This document shows positions 34,449-44,011 of a DNA stretch of 61,674 nt, one piece after another. The stretch comes from Chlorobium chlorochromatii (GTDB lineage Bacteria; Bacteroidota; Chlorobiia; Chlorobiales; Chlorobiaceae): positions 1-61,674 of the forward strand of contig DYND01000007.1 of assembly GCA_020721255.1 (NCBI GenBank), given 5' to 3'. Both the position numbers and the translations under genes were made by a program. Position 1 is the stretch's first letter. The number at the start of each line of letters is the position of its first letter. The notes under the pieces are model-generated. The model was not told where the DNA came from, made no database searches, and worked only from the letters and a program-made list of their open reading frames with translations.

Positions 34449-35379
34449 ACAAATATTGACAAGAGCGAGGGTGTTCCGGTTCATGGCGCTGCTCTCTTTT
34501 GCCGTTTTTTATGCGCCTTTTGAGACATTGGGGGCATTGGGGGAAGAGCAACCGGTAGTGAATGTTACGGTGACGCAGGATACTCTGCTGGTGGGTGATC
34601 GGCTGCGCTGCATGATACGTGTTCAACATGCGCCAAAAGAGGTGGTGTCGTTGCAGGAAATCAGCGGTTTTTCTGCCAAGCCATTTGAGTTGATCAAGAG
34701 CCAGCAGCGTACAGAGAAGGTGCGTTCAGGAATTAATCAAGATGTTTTTGAGCTGGAGATTGCACAGTTTGGCGCGGGCAAGCTGGAGTTGCCGCCATTT
34801 ACGGTTGTGCTTCGTGATGGCAGGGGGCATGTAATCAGTAAAACAACGTTTAAACCGTTAGCATCGGTGTATGTTAAAGAGCTGACGAACACCTCAATGC
34901 GTGACCTCCGACCAATAAAACCTCCACTGACGCCATCAATTCCCTATCTCTTGCTTTTACCAATACTCGCTGTTGCTTTTGGCGTTGGTGCTGTGACGCT
35001 GCTTCTGATTTTTTTACTGAAACGAAAAGTACGTCAAGGTGCTGAAAAGGTTGATTTCGGACAGGTGGCACAACGTAAACTCCGCAAGCTTAGTACCAGC
35101 CTTTCGGCAGGAATGCCTCCCCATGAGTGTTATGAGGAGTTGAGCCTGATTATGCGCACGTTCCTTGAAACGCATTATCGCATCAGCGCGCTTGAGGCTG
35201 TGACGCAGGAGATTGAGCGGGATTTGAAAAAGCTTGGCGTTGCGGGATTTGAGAGTATTATGAATCTGCTGAAACAAGCTGATCTGGTGAAATTTGCTGA
35301 TAGCCGCCCTGATGTTGAGGAGTCGCGACAGTCGCTCGATAAAGCTTCGGAGGTTATTCGCTCAACACGCAAGGGATAA
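34432..35379 (+). CDS. BatD-like membrane protein, third gene of the MoxR operon
   Basis: Membrane protein of 315 residues, starting at a GTG inside the end of the DUF58 gene. A signal/anchor helix (RFMALLSFAVFYAPFETLG) is followed by one beta-rich domain (VTQDTLLVGDRLRCMIRVQH and on), which resembles a single Ig-like BatD repeat. A second helix (IPYLLLLPILAVAFGVGAVT) lies near residue 175. The C-terminal ~110 residues are a helical cytoplasmic domain containing PHECYEELSLIMRTFLETHY. The layout equals the typical third gene of MoxR-DUF58 operons. It is convergent with the metallophosphoesterase gene, with 6 bases between the stops. Confidence 0.75.
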   Translation: MSERCKQILTRARVFRFMALLSFAVFYAPFETLGALGEEQPVVNVTVTQDTLLVGDRLRCMIRVQHAPKEVVSLQEISGFSAKPFELIKSQQRTEKVRSGINQDVFELEIAQFGAGKLELPPFTVVLRDGRGHVISKTTFKPLASVYVKELTNTSMRDLRPIKPPLTPSIPYLLLLPILAVAFGVGAVTLLLIFLLKRKVRQGAEKVDFGQVAQRKLRKLSTSLSAGMPPHECYEELSLIMRTFLETHYRISALEAVTQEIERDLKKLGVAGFESIMNLLKQADLVKFADSRPDVEESRQSLDKASEVIRSTRKG

Positions 35380-35385
35380 TGTTAT

Positions 35386-36228
35386 TCAATCGAAGAAGAG
35401 ATTGTGCACAATGTTATTCTGGTGATTCCGCAAAACCAGGCGATTCGGATGCAGTTCGATGATGCCGTAGTGGAATGCCGGGTGCAGGTGGCGATTGACA
35501 AAGGCTGGCAGCACAACAAAATGGATGCTATTATGCTGTGCGTAACCACCGTAATGATAATGCCCACTGATGCAGGCTTTGACGGCTTTTGACAAGGAAA
35601 GCATTTCGACAATTTCGCGATGATTCCAGAGGAGGCTGTATTTTTTGTCGGTTGTTTCGGGGAGAAGGGGAAAGTGACAGAGCATTATAACTTGTTCGTT
35701 ACGGTGTTCTGCTTTTGTAAGTTCACCCTGTAACCAATTTTTTTGCTGAATGCCGATGGCACCACAATAGTTGTAGAGCTCCGGTGTGGCGAGAAATCTG
35801 GCAAGTGCTTCGCGATCTTCAGGCTGTTCGGGTGTGCGAAGTGTGGAGACATCCATACCGTCGAGAATGATAAAGCGGAAGCCTGATTTGGTGAAGGTGT
35901 AATAGGGCTCGCTCAGACCAAGAGCTGCCATTAACGCTTGGCGAGGAAGTGCAAGGCAGTGGTTGCCAAGGACGTGCTGGAACGTGCCGGGAAACTCTTG
36001 AAGGATTGCAACAATTTGCTGAAGTTCGTGCTGTTTATGCTGTTCGTCGCCTGTGATGAGATCGCCGAGTTGGAGCACGATATCCACGTTGTTGTGTTGC
36101 CAGAATGCCATGCCGGCACGAAGGTCTGCGGCAGTAATGGCGGCTGCCGCAGGATCGTTGTCCAGTTTAGAGTGGATATCGGAGATAACGCCGATACGGA
36201 GTGCCGGATGGATGATTGGGTGCGCCAT
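35386..36228 (-). CDS. Calcineurin-like metallophosphoesterase
   Basis: Predicted two-metal phosphoesterase of 280 residues. Metal-site motifs: GVISDIHSKLDND (D-x-H), VDIVLQLGDLITG (GD), VLGNHCLALPRQ (GNH) and CISGHYHYGGYAQ (GHxH). In most relatives the third motif is GNHD or GNHE; here a Cys follows the His, a variation seen in ADP-ribose/CDP-alcohol pyrophosphatase-like branches. The substrate is unknown. Its ATG overlaps the prfB stop by one base, so it is translationally coupled to prfB. Confidence 0.85.
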   Translation of the reverse strand: MAHPIIHPALRIGVISDIHSKLDNDPAAAAITAADLRAGMAFWQHNNVDIVLQLGDLITGDEQHKQHELQQIVAILQEFPGTFQHVLGNHCLALPRQALMAALGLSEPYYTFTKSGFRFIILDGMDVSTLRTPEQPEDREALARFLATPELYNYCGAIGIQQKNWLQGELTKAEHRNEQVIMLCHFPLLPETTDKKYSLLWNHREIVEMLSLSKAVKACISGHYHYGGYAQHNSIHFVVLPAFVNRHLHPAFHYGIIELHPNRLVLRNHQNNIVHNLFFD

Positions 36229-37326
36229 CAGTTGTCGCCAAATTCTGAAAGATATGTTTCCATGAAGGCATCGAGGTCGCCGTCGAGGACGGTTTCAACG
36301 TCGAAGCGTTCGTAGTTGGTGCGGTGATCTTTAATGCGGCGATCGTCGAGGACGTAGCTGCGTATCTGGCTTCCCCACTCGATTTTTTTCTTTTTTCCCT
36401 CGATCTCGCGCTTTTTTGCCTCCTCTTCGTCGCGCTGGCGCTGGTAGAGTTGTGCCATAAGCATTTTCATAGCGCGCTCGCGATTTTGAAATTGAGAACG
36501 CTCCTCCTGGCAACCGACAACAATGCCCGTCGGGATGTGCTTGATGCGTACGGCTGTTTCCACCTTGTTGACGTTCTGACCGCCTTTACCTCCGCTGCGA
36601 AAGGTGGAGAGTTCAAGGTCGTCTTTGCGTATGTCGATTTCAACATCGGGCGGCGCTTCGGGATAGGTAAAGACGCTGGCGAAAGAGGTATGGCGTCGCG
36701 CGTTTGAGTCGAACGGTGAGACGCGAACAAGGCGATGAACGCCGTTTTCGGCTTTGAGATAGCCGTAGGCGTAAGGGCCTTCAATTTCGAGCGTGGCGGT
36801 TTTTATGCCAGCTCCATCTCCTTCCTGATAATCGTCGGTGTAAATTTTGAAGCCTTTTCGTTCTGCCCAGCGCATGTACATACGGTAAAGCATTTCAGCC
36901 CAATCCTGGGCTTCGGTGCCTCCGGCTCCGGCATGAATGGTAATCATAGCGTTTCCGGCATCATCTTTGCCTGAAAGCATGTTTTTGAATTCGATGGCTG
37001 CAATGTCGTGCTCAATTGCCGCAAGAAGTGCTATGAGTTCGTCGCCAAAGGATTCGTCATTCAACTCAATGGCAATGTCGCACTCGTCCTGGCATGCTTG
37101 TGCTTTTCTGGCCAGTTTTTCATACTCATCAACCCACGATTTATGGTCGGTCAGCTCTTTTAAGGTTTTGTGCGCTGCTTTTTGATCGTTCCAGAACGCT
37201 GGATCGGATGTCATTTTTTCAAGGTCGTCTATTTTCTCTTTGCGTTCATCGACGTCAAAGATACCCCCGTAACTGTTCCAGCCGTCGCTGAAGATCCTGC
37301 AGTTTTTCTTTTTGTGGTTCAAACAT
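36228..37326 (-). CDS. prfB: Peptide chain release factor 2 (programmed +1 frameshift)
   Basis: RF2, about 365 residues, terminates translation at UGA and UAA. The true start is ATG 37326 ([20 protein letters not shown]). After 23 codons an in-frame TGA at 37257-37255 interrupts; a +1 slip on CTT-TGAC continues as [15 protein letters not shown]. The catalytic GGQ is in [20 protein letters not shown] and the UGA-recognition region contains the SPF motif in [12 protein letters not shown]. Without the frameshift the long frame would begin with an unrelated N-terminus in the wrong phase. It is followed, overlapping by one base, by a metallophosphoesterase gene. Confidence 0.96.
37254..37269 (-). 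promoter_or_regulatory. Programmed +1 frameshift site of prfB
   Basis: On the minus strand the sequence reads CGGGGGTATCTTTGAC: a G-run acting as an internal Shine-Dalgarno, then a CTT codon and the in-frame TGA followed by C. This is the conserved autoregulatory slip site that lets RF2 shortage raise RF2 synthesis. The internal SD is GGGGG rather than the more common AGGGGG. Confidence 0.92.
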
Positions 37327-37602
37327 GTTCTTTTCTCTTGATTATTGATTTTTCGATGCGACAAATGCTCTCAAAAGAACAATTTTTTTTATGAGAAATC
37401 AAAAAGCATCGGGAGTTGAGTGTTTCCCCTGCAAATTTCCAAATTATCCAAATTAGAAAAGTATCTACGCAAAAAAGTAAAGGAGTTTTCATATTTTACT
37501 TTGCTGTTTTAAAAAGCAGAAGGCAGTGCCGGAGCTGTGGCTTTTGGAGTAACTGCTTTATGGTTGTTTATGGTTGAGGTCCCCCCGTGGCATTAAATCA
37601 AG

Positions 37603-39630
37603 ATGATATTGAAATCGATGAATAATTCATTCCAGCACGCACTCCCCCAGTTTTTCCATCAGTCGTTTGACGGTCGTCAACGGGTTATCATTGAAAATGT
37701 TTCGCCTGAACTTGACGGGGGCAAGTATCCTGCAAAAGGAGTTGAGGGCGGACGTGTGGTGGTTGAGGCGGATATTTTTGTGGATGGTGCCGATACGCTG
37801 GCTGCGGAGTTGTGTTGCCGGGTTGCCGGTACTGCGGTTTGGGAGTGTTCGGCAATGATGCCAACAGGAAATGACCGCTGGCAGGGTTCATTTATGGTGG
37901 GTCGGCCGGGAGAGTATGAGTACACGCTTACTGCCAGAGTTGACCATTTCCAGACATGGAAAAAAGGATTGGTGAAAAAGATTGCTGCTGAGCAGAATGT
38001 TCTGCTCGATTTACAGATTGGCGCGTTACTTGTTGAGAAGGCGGAGGAACGGGCAGATAAAGCTGATGCCAAGTTGCTGAAAAGCTTTGTAACCAAGATG
38101 CGTGGCAAAAAGGCTGAAGCTGCGTCAGCAGCGGCACTTGATGAGCAGCTCAGCGCTCTTATGGAACGGAACCCCGACAGAACGTGCCAGACAACGTACG
38201 ATAAAGTGCTACGCCTGATGGTTGAGCAGAAAAAGGCGGGCTGCAGTGCGTGGTATGAGTTGTTCCCGCGTTCATGGTCTGAAGTACCGGGTAAGCACGG
38301 AACCTTCAATGATTGCCGCCGCATGTTACCGATGATTGCGGGTATGGGTTTTGATGTTCTTTATCTTCCGCCAATTCACCCAATCGGCTACACCAAGCGT
38401 AAGGGCAAGAATAATGCGCTTGTGGCAAACCCTGGCGAACCCGGAAGCTGCTGGGCAATTGGTAACAGCGATGGCGGACATAAGGCGGTTCATCCTGAAC
38501 TCGGCTCCATTGACGATTTTACGGCATTTGTTGCTGATGCGGAGGAGCGGGGAATTTCGGTAGCGCTTGATATTGCGTTCCAGTGCTCGCCTGATCACCC
38601 TTATGTGGAGGAGCATCCGCAGTGGTTTACCTGGCGCCCTGATGGGACGGTGCAGTTTGCTGAGAATCCTCCAAAACGCTATGAAGACATTCTGCCGATT
38701 AACTTTGAATCGGAGGATTGGCAGAATCTCTGGGTTGAGTTGAGAAGCATTTTCTTGTTCTGGATTAGTAAAGGGGTTAAAATTTTCCGTGTCGATAATC
38801 CTCATACAAAAGCTTTTCCTTTCTGGGAGTGGGCTATTGCAACGATTAAAGCAGTGCATCCTGATACGGTTTTTCTTGCTGAAGCATTTACTCGCCCTAA
38901 GCTGATGGCTCGGCTTGCTACAATTGGTTACAGCCAGTCGTACAGTTATTTTACGTGGCGTAATACAAAGCATGAGCTGCAGGAGTATGTCACTGAGTTA
39001 ACCACTTCGCCACTGAAACATTTCATGCGGGCAAACTTCTGGCCAAATACACCGGATATTTTGCATGAAGAGTTTCAGAGAGGTGAGCGGGAGAAATTTA
39101 TTATACGCCTTGTACTTGCCTCGACGCTTTCGGCAAATTACGGGATGTACGGGCCTGCTTATGAGTTGTGCGAACATCTGCCGGTTGCTGAGGGGAAAGA
39201 GGAGTATCTCGATTCGGAGAAGTATGAAATCAGAACGTGGGATCTTGACCGGCCAGGCAACATCCGCGCTGAGATTACCCGTATCAACCGCATCAGAAAA
39301 GAGTGTACCGCGCTGCAGCAGACGAACAATATTACTTTTGTGCGCATTGAGGCTTCACCGGGCAATGAGCATGATAAGCTGATGGCGTATGTTAAAACGT
39401 CGGATGATGGCAGTAATATTATTTTGACCGTTGTGAATCTTGACCCGGTAGCAACACATCGTGGATGGCTGCGATTCCCGCTTGAACAGTTTGGGCTTTC
39501 GCACCTGCACCAATTTAAGGTGGCGGATTTGCTGAATGGGAATGAGTATCAATGGAATGGGGAATGGAACTTTGTGGAGGTGAATCCGCGGGCTATGCCT
39601 GCACATATTTTCAGGGTAACACTGGCTTGA
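37603..39630 (+). CDS. glgE: alpha-1,4-glucan:maltose-1-phosphate maltosyltransferase
   Basis: GH13_3 enzyme of 675 residues that extends alpha-glucans with maltosyl units from maltose-1-phosphate. An N-terminal beta domain (residues ~20-110) precedes the catalytic barrel: GFDVLYLPPIHPIGYTKRKG, then the nucleophile Asp in KIFRVDNPHTKAFPFWEW and the general acid in VFLAEAFTRPKLM. These are GlgE-specific. A second ATG at 37618 is an alternative start; neither has an obvious ribosome site. The gene precedes treS-mak by 48 bases, giving the substrate supply and use in one operon. Confidence 0.95.
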   Translation: MILKSMNNSFQHALPQFFHQSFDGRQRVIIENVSPELDGGKYPAKGVEGGRVVVEADIFVDGADTLAAELCCRVAGTAVWECSAMMPTGNDRWQGSFMVGRPGEYEYTLTARVDHFQTWKKGLVKKIAAEQNVLLDLQIGALLVEKAEERADKADAKLLKSFVTKMRGKKAEAASAAALDEQLSALMERNPDRTCQTTYDKVLRLMVEQKKAGCSAWYELFPRSWSEVPGKHGTFNDCRRMLPMIAGMGFDVLYLPPIHPIGYTKRKGKNNALVANPGEPGSCWAIGNSDGGHKAVHPELGSIDDFTAFVADAEERGISVALDIAFQCSPDHPYVEEHPQWFTWRPDGTVQFAENPPKRYEDILPINFESEDWQNLWVELRSIFLFWISKGVKIFRVDNPHTKAFPFWEWAIATIKAVHPDTVFLAEAFTRPKLMARLATIGYSQSYSYFTWRNTKHELQEYVTELTTSPLKHFMRANFWPNTPDILHEEFQRGEREKFIIRLVLASTLSANYGMYGPAYELCEHLPVAEGKEEYLDSEKYEIRTWDLDRPGNIRAEITRINRIRKECTALQQTNNITFVRIEASPGNEHDKLMAYVKTSDDGSNIILTVVNLDPVATHRGWLRFPLEQFGLSHLHQFKVADLLNGNEYQWNGEWNFVEVNPRAMPAHIFRVTLA

Positions 39631-39678
39631 GACGAATTTTAATAAAACCGTAACTCTCTATATTCTAACGAATTTAAC

Positions 39679-42600
39679 ATGTATCAACCTGAACCGCTCT
39701 GGTACAAAGACGCTATTATTTATGAAGCGCATGTCAAAACTTTTTATGACAGCAACAACGATGGGGTAGGTGATTTTCAGGGATTGCGCCAGAAGCTTGG
39801 CTATTTGCAGAGCCTTGGTATTACGGCAATCTGGATTCTCCCTTTTTATCCGTCGCCGCTTCGTGATGATGGATATGATATTGCTGATTATATGAGCGTG
39901 AATCCTGATTATGGAACGCTGGAAGATTTCAGGCAATTTCTCGATGAGGCGCACAGCCTTGGGTTGAAAGTGATTACTGAACTTGTGGTTAACCACACCT
40001 CTGATCAGCACGCCTGGTTCCAGAGTGCCCGAAGAGCACCGGCAGGTTCGCCAGAGCGGAATTTCTATGTTTGGAGTGATGACCCGAACAAGTATTCTGA
40101 AACACGTATTATTTTTCAGGACTTTGAGGCTTCCAACTGGACGTATGATTCTGTTGCGGGGCAATATTACTGGCATCGCTTTTACCATCATCAGCCTGAT
40201 CTCAATTTTGAAAATCCGGCAGTGCATGAGGCGTTACGCAATGTGCTCGATTTCTGGCTCGGGATGGGTGTTGATGGCATGAGGCTTGATGCTGTGCCTT
40301 ATCTCTATGAGGAGGAGAATTCGAACTGCGAAAATCTTCCACAGACGTATGAATATCTGCGCAAGTTACGTGCTTATGTTGATGAGAATTATCCTAACCG
40401 TATGCTGCTTGCTGAGGCGAACCAGTGGCCGGAGGATTCTGCAGCATATTTTGGTACGGGTGATTTGTGCCACATGAACTTCCACTTTCCATTGATGCCA
40501 CGGATGTATATGGCGCTGGCAACGGAGGACAGGTTCCCGATTCTTGATATTCTTGAGCAGACTCCGGAAATCCCGGAAGACTGTCAGTGGGCGTCGTTTC
40601 TGCGCAACCATGATGAACTGACGCTCGAAATGGTAACGGATGAGGAGCGGGACTACATGCGCCGAGTGTATGCTAATGATCCTAAAGCGCGCATTAATCT
40701 TGGTATTCGCCGCCGTCTTGCGCCGCTGATGAGTAACGACCGCCGCAAAATTGAGCTGATGAACATTATGCTGCTTTCGCTGCCCGGCACTCCAGTACTC
40801 TACTATGGTGATGAGATCGGTATGGGCGACAATTTCTACCTTGGTGATCGTGATGGTGTGAGGACACCGATGCAGTGGAATGCTGATCGTAATGCTGGTT
40901 TTTCACGCGCCAATCCACAGCGTCTTCAGTTACCGGTGATTATCGACCCAGAATACCACTACGAAGCGGTAAATGTTGAGGTGCAGGAGAGCAATGTTAA
41001 TTCGCTGCTCTGGTGGATGCGCCACACTATTTCCACCGCCCACCGCTATAAATCGCTCAGCCGTGGCTCGATTGAGTTCCTTGAAATCAATAATTCCAAA
41101 GTACTCGCCTTTATCCGCGAGTATAAGGGTGAAACGATACTTTCGATCATCAACCTCTCCAAGAATGCTCAGGCTCTAACGATTGATCTTTCCCGTTTTG
41201 ATGGTTTTATCCCTGAAGAGGTGTTCAGCCTGAACCGTTTCCCGAAAATCAGGAAAACGCCATACATGGTTGCGCTGGGAGCTTATGGCTACTTCTGGCT
41301 GAAGATGGTAAAGGAGGCTGAAGATGTGGACAGAGGCACAGCACTTGAAAAACCGTTTACGTCTGTTTCGCGCTGGCCAAGCCTCTTTACCGGCAAAAGC
41401 AGGGAACTGCTTGAAACAGAGATACTTCCGAACTACTACACTGCCAGTCGCTGGTTTGGTGGCAAAGCGCGCACCATGATGCGCATTGCGATTATCGACA
41501 CTATTCCTGTTGCGGGCATGCCAAAGGCAAAGCTGCTGATAACCGAAGTACGCTACTCAAGCGGTGAGCACGATATTTACCAGCTTCCGGTCGTCTTTTT
41601 ACCAATTTCGGCGGTCAACGTGTCGGATGATAATTTCTTCAAAAAGGTGATAGCGCGTGCCATCGTTAGTGATGAAGAGGGTTACTTGTGCGATGCCACC
41701 TTCGATAATGAGTTCCTGAACCATCTCTATCAGCTTGTTACGGGCAAAGAGAAGTGGCAGGGTAAAGCTGGTGTTATTGCCGGTTTCCCATCGGAAAACT
41801 TCCATCCGATCAGTGAAAAATTTGCCAGTGTTGAACCCGAACCGCTCTTGATGGGCGTTGAACAATCGAATACATCGATCAGGTTCCATAGCGACCTCTG
41901 CCTGAAACTGTATCGCCGTATTGAAACTGGTGTGTCACCAGAAATTGAAATGTGCGGGGCATTAAGTGACCACACCTCATTCAAAAACCTGCCGATGTAC
42001 TTCGGGTCGATAAATTACGATCAAAGTCGCACCAGTCGCTACTCGCTTGGTATTTTGCAGAATTTCGTCAAGAATGAAGGCGATGCGTGGCAGCTTTCGC
42101 TCAGGCAGGCAAAGCATTATTATGACAATATTCTCGGTAAACTGCATACTGGCTTGACTTTACCACCGCTACCCGCATTGAGTGGTGAACCTGTTCAGCT
42201 TCCGGAAATTATGCAGGAGCTTGTGGGCGGCATTTATCTTGGCATGATTGAAAAGCTTGCAGAGCGCACTGCCGAAATGCACCTTTCGCTTGCATCGATC
42301 ACCAATGATGCTGCATTTGCGCCAGAACCATTTACTACGCTCTATCAGCGTTCCATCTATCAGGCAATGTGCGAGCAGGTAAAGCGGGCGGTGCTTCTTA
42401 TCCGTCAGCTTATCCCTGAAATGGGTGTTGAGCAACAGGAGTTGGCAAATCAGTTTGTGAAAAAAGAGAAACAGATTCTTCAGCAGTTTGATCCTATCCG
42501 CCTGGAAAAAATTGACACGCTGAAGGTGCGAATTCATGGTGATTATCATCTCGGTCAAGTGCTCTTTACTGGAAAAGATTTTGTGATTATTGATTTTGAA

Positions 42601-42981
42601 GGCGAACCTGCACGTCCGATTTCTGAGCGGAAAATCAAACGTTCGGTTTTCCGTGATGTTACCGGTATGCTTCGGTCGTTCGATTATGCTGCATTCAGCG
42701 CCTTGCGCCAGATTGAGGCAACGCTTCGCCCTGAAGAGCGCGCTGCTCTTGAACCGTGGGCTGACCGCTGGAGCTTCTACGTTGGGCAACACTTTATCGA
42801 CAGCTACTTTGCAAAGACGAAAGGGAGCGAAATAGTGCCGGCAGAAAAAAGCCAGCGCGAGCATTTGATGCGTGGGTACCTGATGAATAAAGCTATTTAT
42901 GAGCTGAATTATGAGCTGAACAATCGTCCTGACTGGGCGAGTATTCCACTCCGCGGCATTCTGAAGATTCTTGAGTCGTAG
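39679..42981 (+). CDS. treS: Trehalose synthase-maltokinase fusion (TreS-Mak)
   Basis: Bifunctional protein of 1100 residues. Residues ~1-550 are a GH13_16 trehalose synthase that interconverts trehalose and maltose: nucleophile in DGMRLDAVPYLYEEENSN, acid in MLLAEANQWPED, transition-state Asp in FLRNHDELTLEM. Residues ~580-1100 are a maltokinase with the aminoglycoside-phosphotransferase core: catalytic HGDYHLGQVLF and metal-binding VIIDFEGEPARP near residues 950-975. Maltose made by TreS is phosphorylated to maltose-1-phosphate for GlgE. Such fusions are known in several bacteria. Confidence 0.95.
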   Translation: MYQPEPLWYKDAIIYEAHVKTFYDSNNDGVGDFQGLRQKLGYLQSLGITAIWILPFYPSPLRDDGYDIADYMSVNPDYGTLEDFRQFLDEAHSLGLKVITELVVNHTSDQHAWFQSARRAPAGSPERNFYVWSDDPNKYSETRIIFQDFEASNWTYDSVAGQYYWHRFYHHQPDLNFENPAVHEALRNVLDFWLGMGVDGMRLDAVPYLYEEENSNCENLPQTYEYLRKLRAYVDENYPNRMLLAEANQWPEDSAAYFGTGDLCHMNFHFPLMPRMYMALATEDRFPILDILEQTPEIPEDCQWASFLRNHDELTLEMVTDEERDYMRRVYANDPKARINLGIRRRLAPLMSNDRRKIELMNIMLLSLPGTPVLYYGDEIGMGDNFYLGDRDGVRTPMQWNADRNAGFSRANPQRLQLPVIIDPEYHYEAVNVEVQESNVNSLLWWMRHTISTAHRYKSLSRGSIEFLEINNSKVLAFIREYKGETILSIINLSKNAQALTIDLSRFDGFIPEEVFSLNRFPKIRKTPYMVALGAYGYFWLKMVKEAEDVDRGTALEKPFTSVSRWPSLFTGKSRELLETEILPNYYTASRWFGGKARTMMRIAIIDTIPVAGMPKAKLLITEVRYSSGEHDIYQLPVVFLPISAVNVSDDNFFKKVIARAIVSDEEGYLCDATFDNEFLNHLYQLVTGKEKWQGKAGVIAGFPSENFHPISEKFASVEPEPLLMGVEQSNTSIRFHSDLCLKLYRRIETGVSPEIEMCGALSDHTSFKNLPMYFGSINYDQSRTSRYSLGILQNFVKNEGDAWQLSLRQAKHYYDNILGKLHTGLTLPPLPALSGEPVQLPEIMQELVGGIYLGMIEKLAERTAEMHLSLASITNDAAFAPEPFTTLYQRSIYQAMCEQVKRAVLLIRQLIPEMGVEQQELANQFVKKEKQILQQFDPIRLEKIDTLKVRIHGDYHLGQVLFTGKDFVIIDFEGEPARPISERKIKRSVFRDVTGMLRSFDYAAFSALRQIEATLRPEERAALEPWADRWSFYVGQHFIDSYFAKTKGSEIVPAEKSQREHLMRGYLMNKAIYELNYELNNRPDWASIPLRGILKILES

Positions 42982-42995
42982 CCGTATTGCTGAAT

Positions 42996-43026
42996 CTCAC
43001 CACTGTCAATTGCCGGCAGTGGTGAG
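42996..43026. terminator. Bidirectional terminator between treS-mak and mazG
   Basis: A perfect 10-base stem (ctcaccactg / cagtggtgag) with an 11-base loop sits between the two convergent stops. On the plus strand it is followed by aaaag; on the minus strand by a less T-rich stretch. Confidence 0.65.
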
Positions 43027-43039
43027 AAAAGCATCGAAT

Positions 43040-43855
43040 TCATGCCCTCTCTTTTTTTGCGTTTTGCCACATTTCGTCGAGTTCGGTGGCGTTGAAATCC
43101 TGCCATGGACGACCTGAGGCTTCAACTTGCTCTTCGACGTTACGGAAGCGCCCGATGAATTTGTTGGTCGATTTACGGAGCGCATCTTCGGGATTTGCAC
43201 CAAGAAAACGACTGTAATTGACAAGGGTAAAAAGGAGGTCGCCAAACTCATTTTCCTGCTCATCTTTGCTTACGGCGTTTTTAAGCTCTTGAATTTCTTC
43301 GACGAGTTTTTCGAGTACCCCTTCATCGCTCTGCCAGTCGAAGCCAACTCCGGCAACCTTTTTCTGCACACGGAAGGCACGCAACAGCTCCGACATGGCT
43401 GATGGCACACCATCAAGCAGACTTTTACGCCCCTCTTGCAGCTTGAGTTTTTCCCAGTTTTTCAGCACAGCGCTTTCCGTTTCAGCTATGGTGTCGCCAA
43501 AAACGTGCGGATGACGATGCACAAGCTTGTGGCAAAGCGCATTAAAAACATCGTTAAAGGTAAATGCGTTGCGTTCGTCGCCAAGTTCCACCTGAAAGCA
43601 AAGGTGCATGAAGAGGTCGCCAATCTCTTTTTTCAGTTCGCTCTCATCGTGCTGGTCAATAGCGTGCACCAGTTCATAACTCTCTTCAAGCAGCAGGTGC
43701 GCCAGCGATTCTGGAGTCTGTTTGCGATCCCACGGGCACTCTTGCCGCAACACTTTGACGAGGTTCAGCACCCGTAAAAATTGCTCTGCTACGGTGCGCT
43801 CTTTGTGGGCGATTATATCGGCTTTCAATTCTTCTATCACTTTATTCTCAAGCAT
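43040..43855 (-). CDS. mazG: Nucleoside triphosphate pyrophosphohydrolase MazG
   Basis: All-alpha NTP pyrophosphatase of 271 residues, full-length two-domain type. The first domain has LRQECPWDRKQTPESLAHLL and LEESYELVHAIDQ, then KKEIGDLFMHLCFQ, the E-x2-E and E-x2-D metal sites. The second domain has the matching EEIQELKNAVSKDEQENEFG and DLLFTLVNYSRFLG. It hydrolyses nucleoside triphosphates, including aberrant ones. It is convergent with treS-mak and divergent from mnmE; the 270-base gap to mnmE holds a gene remnant. Confidence 0.93.
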   Translation of the reverse strand: MLENKVIEELKADIIAHKERTVAEQFLRVLNLVKVLRQECPWDRKQTPESLAHLLLEESYELVHAIDQHDESELKKEIGDLFMHLCFQVELGDERNAFTFNDVFNALCHKLVHRHPHVFGDTIAETESAVLKNWEKLKLQEGRKSLLDGVPSAMSELLRAFRVQKKVAGVGFDWQSDEGVLEKLVEEIQELKNAVSKDEQENEFGDLLFTLVNYSRFLGANPEDALRKSTNKFIGRFRNVEEQVEASGRPWQDFNATELDEMWQNAKKERA

Positions 43856-44011
43856 GGGTTTGATGTTTGGTCGGTTGTTGGCATTGTCTGCCGGAAAGGG
43901 ATATCGCTCTGTGTTGCTATGAAGTTACGCTTTCTTGAGGCTATTTCTTATACTGAGAACTACCGCCGTTGTGATGGGTTTCTTTTTGCCAACATCGTTG
44001 TTTTCTGCCCA

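Noticed and set aside
37327-37364. Alternative N-terminus [11 protein letters not shown] for prfB
   Set aside because: It is in the wrong frame before the recoding site; the conserved RF2 start is [10 protein letters not shown] at 37326.
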